NCBI RefSeq assembly: GCF_001112925.1
Contig: NZ_CPYD01000005.1
Location: 1 to 64,000, forward strand
Direction of reading: 5' to 3'
DNA from: Yersinia nurmii
GTDB lineage: Bacteria; Pseudomonadota; Gammaproteobacteria; Enterobacterales; Enterobacteriaceae
Length of the DNA: 64,000 nt
The notes under the pieces are model-generated. The model searched no databases. It had not been told where the DNA came from and saw nothing but the letters and a program-made list of their open reading frames with translations. A program made the translations under genes and the position numbers. The first letter of the stretch is position 1. Every line of letters begins with the position of its first letter. Shown here piece by piece: positions 34,836 through 44,700 of this stretch.

Positions 34836-35891
34836 ATGTCCCTTGATAAGACACTCAATATACCCGTTGCGACGACCCAATCGGGCCGCTTCTCTAACGA
34901 CAGTCGTCGTGTATTCGGTTTATTTTTTTGCCTCACTCTGCTGCTGATTATCATGGCCTGTAGCCTGATGTTCGGTGCCAAAGCCATTCCTCTGGACGTG
35001 GTATGGCGCAGCCTGCTGGGGGAACACAGTGGACAAGACAGTACCCTGATTTTGGAGTCCCGTTTGCCTCGCACGCTGATTGGGGTATTGGCCGGAGCGG
35101 CTTTGGGGTTGGCAGGCGCAATTATACAGGCACTCACTCGCAACCCGCTGGCCGATCCCGGTATTCTCGGCGTCAATGCCGGAGCCAGTTTTGCCGTTAT
35201 TATCGGCATTACCGTTTTTGGGGCCAACGCCATCAGCGGCTATATGATTTTTGCATTTGTCGGCGCAATGCTTACCACACTGTTGGTGTATTGGGTCGGG
35301 ACCTTGGGAGCCGGCGGGGTGAATCCGTTGCGCCTGACTTTGTCTGGCGTCGCTATTGGCGCGGTTCTCACCGGAATTTCCTCCGGCATCTCTCTGACTC
35401 ACCCGATGGTTTACGACAGCGTCCGATTCTGGCAAGCAGGCTCGTTGGATATTCGCAATATGTCAGTGGTTACCGCAGTCACGTTACCCATCGTAATCGG
35501 CATCCTAATCACCCTATTACTGGCGCGTCCGCTGAACGCCATGCATATGGGAGAAGATCTGGCGGCAGCTTTAGGTGCACATATTGGCCGTACTCAATTC
35601 TGGTCAGTCGTCGCCGTAACTCTGCTGTGCGGCGCGGCTACCGCAGCCGTCGGTCCTATCGCCTTTGTTGGCCTGATGGTGCCGCATATCGCCCGTTGGC
35701 TGGTCGGCCCTAATCAATGCTGGATTCTGCCTTTTACGCTAGTGATGACCCCTATTTTGCTGCTGTTCTCCGATATTGTCGGTCGTTTTCTGGTTCCCGG
35801 TGAGCTGCGAGTTTCCATTGTTACCGCCTTTATCGGCGCGCCGCTGTTAATAGGATTAGTACGCCGTAACGCAAGGATGACCGCTCTGTGA
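34836..35891 (+). CDS. fepD: Ferric siderophore permease FepD
   Basis: A 351-residue inner-membrane subunit of the ferric catecholate ABC importer, FecCD family, about 9-10 membrane segments. Landmarks: RLPRTLIGVLAGAALGLAGAIIQALTRNPLADPGILGVNAGA, WQAGSLDIRN, GAHIGRTQFW and GPIAFVGLMVPHIARWLVG. It ends by GTGA overlap with fepG. Confidence 0.95.
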   Translation: MSLDKTLNIPVATTQSGRFSNDSRRVFGLFFCLTLLLIIMACSLMFGAKAIPLDVVWRSLLGEHSGQDSTLILESRLPRTLIGVLAGAALGLAGAIIQALTRNPLADPGILGVNAGASFAVIIGITVFGANAISGYMIFAFVGAMLTTLLVYWVGTLGAGGVNPLRLTLSGVAIGAVLTGISSGISLTHPMVYDSVRFWQAGSLDIRNMSVVTAVTLPIVIGILITLLLARPLNAMHMGEDLAAALGAHIGRTQFWSVVAVTLLCGAATAAVGPIAFVGLMVPHIARWLVGPNQCWILPFTLVMTPILLLFSDIVGRFLVPGELRVSIVTAFIGAPLLIGLVRRNARMTAL

Positions 35892-36931
35892 AATCAATCA
35901 CTCAACCTTGGATTATCGGTCATAGTGCTGGTCGGATAAATCTGCGCGTGCGTCCGCGCAGTTTGTTGACCTGTGCCCTGTTGCTGCTGGTTTGCCTGAT
36001 ATTAGGCGCGCTAGCGTTAACTCTCGGCACACTTAGACTCTCTACCGATCAGGTAGTTAGCGCTCTTATTGGGCAGGCCAACGGTTTTATCAATACTATC
36101 GTCACTCAGTGGCGACTACCGCGAGCGGCTATGGCGCTTATTTTCGGTGCAGCGCTAGGCGTCAGCGGTGCGTTGTTCCAATCGATGATCCGCAACCCTT
36201 TGGGTAGCCCGGATATTATTGGTTTTAACTCCGGTGCTTATACTGGCGCGCTGGTGGCTATTATTCTGTTCAATGGCAGCTATTTTGAAATTGCCAGCAG
36301 CGCCTTAGGCGGTGGTTTGCTTGCCGCCGCGGCTGTGTATTTACTGGCTTACCGTCAGGGAATACAAGGATTCAGGCTAATTATCGTCGGGATTGCGGTC
36401 GGTGCGATGCTGACGGCATTTAATACTTGGCTAACGATTACCGCCTCGTTGGAAGCGGCTCTCAGCGCAGCAGCCTGGGGAGCCGGTTCGCTGAACGGCA
36501 TCACTTGGGCCAAAGCCGCACCGTCGAGCCTATTCATTTTATTGGCTATGATGCTGGTGGCGTTGCTTAGCCGCCGTATCCCACTGCTAGAAATGGGTGA
36601 CGATGCCGCCGGAGCCTTGGGTATTCCCGTTGAAAAAACTCGGCTCGGGCTAATGGCAATTGGGGTTATTTTGATGGCAGCGGTCACCGCTGCCGCCGGG
36701 CCGATTTCATTTATTGCCCTCGCCGCCCCACAGATTGCCCGCCGCCTGACCGGTACGCCTTCGGTCACGCTTATTCCTTCAGCGTTGATGGGGGCGTTGC
36801 TGTTGGCCGCCGCCGATTTGTGCGCCCAGCATCTGTTTTCACCTAATCAGCTACCGGTGGGCGTGGTTACCATCAGCATCGGCGGGCTGTACCTTATTTG
36901 GCTTCTAATTCGCGAGTCCCGCCGATCATGA
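35888..36931 (+). CDS. fepG: Ferric siderophore permease FepG
   Basis: A 347-residue FecCD-family partner of FepD. WRLPRAAMALIFGAALGVSGALFQSMIRNPLGSPDIIGFNSGAY, WGAGSLNGITW, GIPVEKTRLGL and GPISFIALAAPQIARRLTG match the family. Starts with GTG overlapping the fepD stop and ends by ATGA overlap with fepC. Confidence 0.95.
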   Translation: MKSITQPWIIGHSAGRINLRVRPRSLLTCALLLLVCLILGALALTLGTLRLSTDQVVSALIGQANGFINTIVTQWRLPRAAMALIFGAALGVSGALFQSMIRNPLGSPDIIGFNSGAYTGALVAIILFNGSYFEIASSALGGGLLAAAAVYLLAYRQGIQGFRLIIVGIAVGAMLTAFNTWLTITASLEAALSAAAWGAGSLNGITWAKAAPSSLFILLAMMLVALLSRRIPLLEMGDDAAGALGIPVEKTRLGLMAIGVILMAAVTAAAGPISFIALAAPQIARRLTGTPSVTLIPSALMGALLLAAADLCAQHLFSPNQLPVGVVTISIGGLYLIWLLIRESRRS

Positions 36932-37758
36932 GTAATCTGCATGCTAACCCTGTCAACACCGCCGAAAATCGCCTGCAAGCCAAAGCCGTAACCTTAGGTT
37001 ACGAAGGGAAGATCATCAGTGAAAACCTGAACGTTTCTATCCCTGACGGCGAATTCACCGTCATTGTTGGTCCAAACGCCTGCGGCAAATCGACCCTATT
37101 GCGGGCGCTAAGCCGCTTACTCAAACCTCAGGCTGGCGAGGTGATTCTCGACGGGAAAAATATCGCCCGCTATGACACTAAACATGTAGCTCGCCACCTC
37201 GGGCTACTGCCGCAAACCTCACTGGCACCAGACGGCATCACAGTCATGGATTTGGTCGCCCGAGGTCGTTATCCGCACCAAAAACTGCTCCAGCAATGGA
37301 CACAGACGGACAAACTCGCGGTACTCGAAGCTATGCAGGCCACCGGCGTTAGCGAGCTAGCCGATCGCACCGTTGATGCACTGTCCGGCGGACAGCGTCA
37401 GCGGGTCTGGATCGCTATGGTACTGGCACAACAAACTCCGCTGCTGCTCTTGGATGAGCCAACAACTTATCTGGATATTGCTCATCAGATTGAATTACTG
37501 GAGTTATTCGGCGATCTAAACCGCGAACGCCAGCACACGCTGGTGGCTGTATTGCACGATTTGAACCACGCCTGCCGCTACGCCACCCATATTATTGCCA
37601 TGCGCGATGGTCAGGTGGTGACCGAAGGCGCACCGCGCGAGGTAATTACCGCTGAGTTGGTGGAAAAAGTGTTCGGGATGCCTTGTATGATCATTGACGA
37701 TCCGGTTTCCCATACCCCACTGGTCATACCTAAAAGGCGGATGAAGCATAAAGGGTAG
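36928..37758 (+). CDS. fepC: Ferric siderophore importer ATPase FepC
   Basis: A 276-residue ABC ATPase. Walker A is VGPNACGKSTLLRALSR, Q-loop LLPQTSLAP, signature LSGGQRQRVWIAMVLAQ, Walker B LLLLDEPTTYLDI and H-loop LHDLNHACRYATHI. I start at ATG 36928, which overlaps the fepG stop (ATGA); the frame is open upstream to a TTG at 36898 but that extension is coding for FepG. Confidence 0.95.
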   Translation: MSNLHANPVNTAENRLQAKAVTLGYEGKIISENLNVSIPDGEFTVIVGPNACGKSTLLRALSRLLKPQAGEVILDGKNIARYDTKHVARHLGLLPQTSLAPDGITVMDLVARGRYPHQKLLQQWTQTDKLAVLEAMQATGVSELADRTVDALSGGQRQRVWIAMVLAQQTPLLLLDEPTTYLDIAHQIELLELFGDLNRERQHTLVAVLHDLNHACRYATHIIAMRDGQVVTEGAPREVITAELVEKVFGMPCMIIDDPVSHTPLVIPKRRMKHKG

Positions 37759-37807
37759 ATAGGTTCATTTTGCGGTGAAACGACATAATTAGGGGCTAAA
37801 TTGATTT

Positions 37808-37834
37808 CTATGGGAAATATATTTATCCCCATAG
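37808..37834 (+). terminator. Hairpin after fepC, possible terminator
   Basis: CTATGGG (37808-37814) pairs with CCCATAG (37828-37834); no clear U-tract follows, so read-through into the proline-rich gene is possible. Confidence 0.35.
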
Positions 37835-37921
37835 GCTATTTATACAAATTTTGAGCATACGTCGCGCATATCATTGATGGAAACCGCTTCATTCACGTTC
37901 ATCATCAATGAGGAAGAACCT

Positions 37922-38581
37922 ATGCCCCATATAACATCAAACTCCTTAAGTAGCCGAATTACGTTTTTTAACCAACTGAATAATAAACCCGAGACAGAAA
38001 GCCGCCCCAGCAAAATGGGAAAATTCTCTCAGCGTTTTACCGGCGTGCGGAATAACGCTGCACCTCATTTTTTTACCCACCCAAAAGCTACCAGTGATCA
38101 AACTGATGGCTCTTTCCGTTCCAGCCTAAATACGCGCCACTCGGCTAACGGTGAAGCCCCGACAGCCCCCGTGTCCAAAAAAGTCTCTATTCTGGATGTC
38201 ATGAAGCTCAAAATGGAAGCTGAAGGGCAACAATTTGAAAGTTTTATCGACAAACTTAAGTCGGTAAAAGTGACCGATGCCCCACCTCCGATTAAACGTC
38301 AGGAGCTTGCCCCTGTGGCCCCGATAGCGGCACCTATTGCGCCAGTGAATGTTAGCTTCCAAAACGGTGTGATTCCACCGCCTCCGCCGCCTCCGATGTT
38401 CTCCGCTCCCGTGAAAACCAAATATATCCCAACAGAGATAAAGCCGGCCAGTAAGGAAGATATTGCAGCGCTGGCGGCTAAGCAGTTCGCTAAAGTGGCG
38501 AAGAAATCAGAACCAAAACACCAGATGCCAGCAGATTTTATGGCCGCATTGCTCGCAAAATTGCCCAAGAAGATTGAATAG
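37922..38581 (+). CDS. Proline-rich protein of unknown function
   Basis: A 219-residue protein I do not recognise. I start at ATG 37922 (GAGGAAGAACCT before it). There is no signal peptide or membrane segment. A Ser/Asn/Thr-rich, polar N-terminal half is followed by a helical segment VSILDVMKLKMEAEGQQFES, then the eukaryote-like stretch VIPPPPPPPMFSAP (about 163-176), and Lys/Ala-rich C-terminal helices (EDIAALAAKQFAKVAKK, FMAALLAKLPKKIE). Polyproline next to amphipathic helices recalls actin-regulatory or host-targeted effector proteins, but this is resemblance only. It lies between fepC and the synthetase operon without an obvious siderophore role. Confidence 0.7.
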   Translation: MPHITSNSLSSRITFFNQLNNKPETESRPSKMGKFSQRFTGVRNNAAPHFFTHPKATSDQTDGSFRSSLNTRHSANGEAPTAPVSKKVSILDVMKLKMEAEGQQFESFIDKLKSVKVTDAPPPIKRQELAPVAPIAAPIAPVNVSFQNGVIPPPPPPPMFSAPVKTKYIPTEIKPASKEDIAALAAKQFAKVAKKSEPKHQMPADFMAALLAKLPKKIE

Positions 38582-38661
38582 CCAGTGGCTGAGAACCACC
38601 AGATAAAAGCGGTGACTCACTGATAAACCGTCTGGTTAAGATATTAGTTATCTAAAATATT

Positions 38662-38685
38662 CAGGCCAGCATATTCGCTGGCCTG
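38662..38685. terminator. Hairpin terminator between convergent genes
   Basis: CAGGCCAGC (38662-38670) and GCTGGCCTG (38677-38685) form a nine-base GC-rich stem with a six-base loop between the convergent proline-rich gene and the synthetase. A short T-run follows on the plus strand (TGATGTTT) and AT-rich sequence lies on the other side. Confidence 0.65.
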
Positions 38686-38715
38686 ATGTTTATGAGTTAC
38701 GGTGGCTAGCCACGC

Positions 38716-41700
38716 TTAGTTTCCCAAACTGCCGATGTCACTTAACAATTGGTTGAGCAAGGGGCCTAGCACTTTGAGCGTTTCCGGCGACATCATGGTG
38801 ATATGGGAACAATCAAGCTCAAAAGTACGCAGATTCTTCACATACGGAGCCCAGATCTCTGCCGGTGTTTCACCTTCAGGCTGAGTTTGCGTCGCCACAA
38901 ACAGCGTGGTTTCGCCGTGATAAACCGCCGTGGTGGCCGCAGATAACAGGCCAACCGAATCGTCATAGTTGGCCTGAATCTGATCGAACATTTTACGCTT
39001 TTCTTCCAACTCATCGCCGGTAGCCGCCATAAATAGTTCACGCTCACGCTCTACTTCAGCCAATGCTTCGGCTTCAATTGGCGCATTCCAGTCCTGAGTT
39101 TCAGGCGGGTAAGTATCGAGTAAACCGAGGAATGCTACTTCTTCGCCCTGTTCCTGCAATTTTACCGCCATACCCTGAGCAATGGTGCCACCCAATGAAT
39201 AGCCCATTAAATGATAAGGGCCCATAGGCTGGATGCGGCGTAGCGTTGCCAGATGCTGTTCGCACATTTCATCCATGTTGGCACATTCGGCGATAGCGCC
39301 GCCGGGACGCGGCGATTGCAGCCCCATAACTGGCCATTTACCTGACAGATAACGCGGTAACTGGCTGAACTGCCAGGCAAAACCTGAAGCCGGATGCACA
39401 CAGAACAATGATGCACCAGAGCCTTGTCGCAATATCATCACTTCGCCAAAACCGATTTCATTCTGGTTTTGTGACTGTGGCTGACTCAGCGCCGCCGCCA
39501 GGCTAGCAACCGTAGAAGCAACCATTACCTGACCCACAGCTACCGGTTGTTTCAATTCACGACGCAAATCTGCCGCCAACCGCATGGCTAACAGAGAATG
39601 GCCACCGGCGGCAAAGAAATCGGTATCCGCGCCCACGGAATCTACCCCAAGCAGATTGGCAAACATTTCCGCAATTCGGGTTTCCAATCCTTCAGCCGGA
39701 GCACGCCCACCATCATCTAACTGGTTAGCCGGCGCTGGCAAGGCTTTGCGATCCAGCTTTCCGTTGGCGCTGAGTGGGAAGGTCTCCAGACTCACGATAA
39801 CCACCGGCACCATATGCGCAGGTAAACGCTCACTTAACGCTTTACGCAGGGCTTCGGTATCTACTTCCATCTGTCCGACAGCCGGAACGATATAGCCCAC
39901 CAACTGTCGGCTGTCGGCGCCGGCCAGAGCGCCTTCAGCCCCCACCAGCGTCCGGGCTACCACCACCGCTTGCTGTACCTGCGGTAATTCCAACAGCGCA
40001 GATTCGATCTCACCCAGTTCGATACGTTGACCGCGAATTTTCAACTGATCGTCGCTACGCCCCAGATATTCCACCTCGCCGTTAGCCAACCAGCGGGCAA
40101 TATCGCCTGTGCGATACATTCGCTGACCACAATCAAAAGGATCGGCAACGAAGCGGCTGGCGGTCAGGTCTGGACGCGCATAGTATCCCTGCGCCAACTG
40201 CACCCCGCACAGATAAAGGTCGCCCGCCACGCCCACAGGAACCGGTCGCAATAGATGATCGAGAATCCGCAGCTGAGTATTCCATACCGGTTTACCGATC
40301 GGCACACTGTTGCCTGTGATACGCGCCAGATCCGCGCCGTAGGCCGGTTGATAAGTAACGTCCACCGCCGCTTCCGTTGGCCCGTACAGATTATGTAACG
40401 GCGCAGAGAAACATTGTTGATACAGCTCTGACAGCTCACGGGAAAGCGCTTCACCACTGCAGAATACCCGACGCAGGCTGGTACAGGTTCGTCCCTGCCC
40501 GCTCAGAGCGCTGACAAAAGCAGCCAGCATGGAAGGCACAAAGTGAGCGGTAGTCACGCCGTAATCTTCTACGATCGCCCGCAGCGCGTCCGGATCGCGA
40601 TGAGCCTCTGGCGGAGCCATAACCAATCTGGCTCCCGTAATCATCGGCCAGAAGAATTCCCACACCGATACGTCGAAGCTACAAGGGGTTTTCTGCAATA
40701 CCACGTCATCACTGCCTAATGGATACTCATTTTGCATCCACAACAGTCGGTTAACGATGGCACCGTGAGAAACCACGACGCCTTTTGGCCGACCGGTCGA
40801 TCCCGAGGTATAAATCAGATAGGCCGGATGATCGGTGGTAATAGACGGCGCGACAAAATCCTGCGCCGCAGGCCAAGGTTGAGTTAATCGATCCAATAAT
40901 AACAACGCCCCCTGACCGGCGAAACGCTCAGCCAGATCGCTAAAAGTGATGATCAGGCGAGGCTGGGCATCCTGGATCATGTACGCCAAACGATCGTCAG
41001 GGTAACCGGTATCCAACGGCAAATAAGCCGCACCGGCTTCCAGTATCGCCATCAGCGATAAACTGAGATCCACCGAGCGTGGTAAGGCTACTGCTACTCG
41101 ATCGCCGGCGCGCACGCCCTGCCGCTGTAGATGAGCGGCCAACGCCGTCACTCTTTCACGAACCTGTTGATAATTCAGCTGCTGATGGATGTCCAATAGC
41201 GCCAGATCCAGCGGCGTTTCCTGCGCCTGCTGCGCCATCAGGTCACACAGCGTCACCGCCGGTAGCGTTATGCCGGTATTATTGATTTCGGCTAGCAGGG
41301 CTTTCTCATCCGGTGTTTGCAGATCCAGTGCTGACAACGGTAATTCCGGCTGATAAACCAGATATTCCAGCAACCTAACCAAACGTTGTGCCACCCGCTG
41401 TGGATCTTGCACCACATCGCGATATTCCAACTGCAACTGCAGTTTTTCCCCCGGTAGCGCCAGTAACGCCAACGGATAATGGGTATAACCACGGTTATTT
41501 AGACCTGCACATCGCAGACCGTGGAATTCTTGTTGATGTAACTTGCTGTTTTCCGGATAGTTCTCTACTACTAACAGCGTATCAAACAGCGTGTTCGCTC
41601 CGGCCAGACGCTGAATTTCCCCCAACCCTAGTCCATCATGCTCCAACAGCTGAATTTGCTGCTGTTGCAATGCGTTAAGCTGCGCGAGTAATGGCAGATT

Positions 41701-44700
41701 CGGCTGTAATTTAACTCTGACCGGAATGGTATTGCTGAACAAACCTATGTGTTGCTCAATACCTTCCACTTCCGCATAGCGACCGGACACCGGCGAACCG
41801 AATACCACATCGTTGCGACCACTCAGTGCGCCCAGTAAAGTCCCCCAAACCCCTTGTAACAGGGTGTTCAGCGTCAAACCTTCCCGACGCAGCAAAGTGA
41901 CCAACCCCGCTGTCAGCTCGCGGCCTAACTCCACCGCCAGCTCCCGTACAGGACCTGCTGAGTTAGCTTCAGGGTAAAGAATCGATGGCGTTGCGCCCAG
42001 CATCGCCTGTTGCCAGATCTGACGATCCTGCTGTAGATCTCGCTGCGTCATTTGATTGATTAGCGATCCATAGCTAACCTTCAGTGGCGCCAACGGAAGA
42101 TTACCGTAAGTATGCAGTAGATCGTGTAGCATGATCGAAGATGACCAGCCGTCACCGATCAGGTGATGAGCAACGAGGATCAGTACGTGACGATCGGTGG
42201 CATAACGCACCAGTACCGCTTCCAATAATGGACGCGGGCTGGCGGCGATCAAATCTTTCGCTAACAAGCTGCGCTCCAGATTATAGAACTCCACGACCTG
42301 CCGATCCGCCGTCATTTCTGACAGATCCAGTACTCGCCACGGCACATTCATGTGAGTAGTATCGATCCTCGGCAGAATTTGCAGCGGCTCACTGTACAAT
42401 TCAGTGTCAAAGATCGCCGCCAATTGTGGGTAGCGAACCAGTAGCAGCTCCAACGCGCCGCGCAGACGGTCAACATCCAGCGGCCCTTCCAGCTCAAAAC
42501 GGCTCATAGCATTGTAGTTATTTGCCTCACGGCCTAACTGGGCGTGGAACAGCAAACCTTGTTGCAACGGCAATACTGGCAGCACCGCGCTGACAGAACC
42601 ATATTTCTCCGTGACTGCGGCCATGACCGTGTCTGGCAGTTTAACTTCTGCCGTCGGTTTACCCGGTGCAGTTTCGCCCACAGGCTGCAATGCCAGCGCC
42701 ATTCGCGCCGGAGTGCGTTGAGAGAAAATATCTCGCGGACGCAACTGATAACCTTGCCGACGCAGCGCCGTACCCAACGCCATAGCGGAAATACTATCGC
42801 CGCCCAGTGCGAAGAAATCATCATCCGCGCCAACTTGTTCCAACCCCAGCAGATCGGCCGTGGCCCGACAAATCAGAGCTTCTTGCGGGGTTTGCGGTGC
42901 ACGACTAATTTGCTGCACCGCGCGTTCCGGCGCAGGCAGCGCCTGACGATCGATTTTACCGTTTACCGTCAGCGGCAACTCATTTAACACCACCAACACC
43001 GCTGGCACCATATAGTCTGGCAGGGTCGCGGCAAGCTGTTCCAGTAACTGGCTGGAAAGCTGCGGATTGGCATTCAGATCCGCATCTGGCACCGAGCAAT
43101 AGCCAATCAAACGGTGGGTAACACCAATAGCTTCAGCCATCACCACCGCCGTGCTGACCTGCGGCAATGCCACCAGCGCATTTTCCACCTCACCTAATTC
43201 GACGCGGAAGCCACGCACTTTAATCTGATGGTCAATACGACCAACGAAATCAAGCTGTCCCTCCGGCGTCCAGCGCATTAAATCGCCGCTGCGGTACATC
43301 ACCTCTCCCTCACGGAAGGGATTCGCGACAAAGCGCGCCGCCGTTAGATCCGGGCGACGCAGATAGCCGCGCGCCAAACCGGCACCGGCGATATACAACT
43401 CACCCATCACACCAACCGGCACTTTCTCTAGCTTACTGTTCAGCAGATACACTTCGGTATTAGCGACTGGTCGGCCAATGACTGGCTGATCGGAAACTCG
43501 CGTACTGGTACCCAAGGTATCGATGGTGTATTCCGATGGCCCATAATAGTTATGAACGTTTAATTCAGGGTGTTGCTTAAGCAGATTCCACAGGCGCGGC
43601 GTCGCCGCTTCTCCACCGATCATAATGAAGGCCGGACGATGACGCCCGTTTTCCAGCAAACCGCTGTCGATCATTTGAGAGAAGAATGACGGCGTGATAT
43701 CCATTGTATCTATGGGCACCTCATCCATCATTTGTACCAATGAATAAGCGTCGCGGCGCATTTCTTCGTCGAAGATATACAGCTCACAGCCGATCATCAT
43801 CCAGAACAAAGGTTCCCAGGAAGAATCGAAGGAGAATGACGCAGTGTGCCCGGCGCGCATCCGGCGGCTATGCTGCTGAGCAAATTCCGCCATTGCCGGG
43901 CCGTACAAATTATCGGCATGCGCCACCAGCAGATTTAGCAGGCCGCCATGGGTGCTCATCACCCCTTTTGGTCGCCCAGTGGAACCTGAGGTGTAAATAA
44001 TATAAGCCAGATGTGCACCGCGGAGCGCTTCCCGTCGTTCGGCGTCAACGACAGGTTGAGTCGGTAATGCCGCACATTCACTGCGGAAAACCTCGTCATC
44101 CAAGCTTAACGTCGCAGCGAGTTGCGGCAATTGTTCACGGATCCTGTTATGGGTTAATAACAGGCAAGGACGCGCGTCGTCGCACATCAACTCCAGTCGA
44201 TCCAGCGGATAATCGAGATCAAGCGGCATATAGGCCGCGCCACTCGCCAGCACCCCTAAAATAGCCACCAGAGAATCTACCGAACGTGGCAAACCTATCG
44301 CTACCACATCGTCAGCCCCGACGCCGCGAGCAATCAACGCCCGCGCCAATTGCGCCACTCGAACCGAAAGTTGCTGATAACTAAGACGATGCTCGCCGCA
44401 GGCTACCGCGCAATCATCCGGCTGCTGGGTAACGCGAGAATGGAAAATATCCAGTACCGAAACCGCACCGGCAGGCATAGAAATCGCCGGCCCGTTGGCC
44501 CATTGATCGATAACCGCCAGTTCCTGTGGATCGAGCAATGACAGTTGCCCGATCGCGACATCTGGCTGGCGAGCGATCTGTTGGATCAAATATTGAATAC
44601 GCTGAGCGTGTAAACGCAGGCTGGCCATGTCGTAGCGCGCCGGATTGGCGGTTAATTCCACGCTAAGCTGACCTTCCTCCAGATACAAGTTGAACTCCAG

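Noticed and set aside
34920..35435. 171-codon minus-strand frame opposite fepD
   Set aside because: Antisense of fepD with Gln/Asn/Gly-rich artefactual composition.
35003..35713. 236-codon open frame on the plus strand inside fepD
   Set aside because: It is a shadow of fepD in another frame, with Arg/Ser/Gly-rich low-complexity composition and no ribosome-binding site; the fepD frame has full family motifs.
37922..38581. Confident call of an actin-nucleating or type III effector
   Set aside because: Only a polyproline run and composition support it; no diagnostic WH2 motif could be confirmed by eye.
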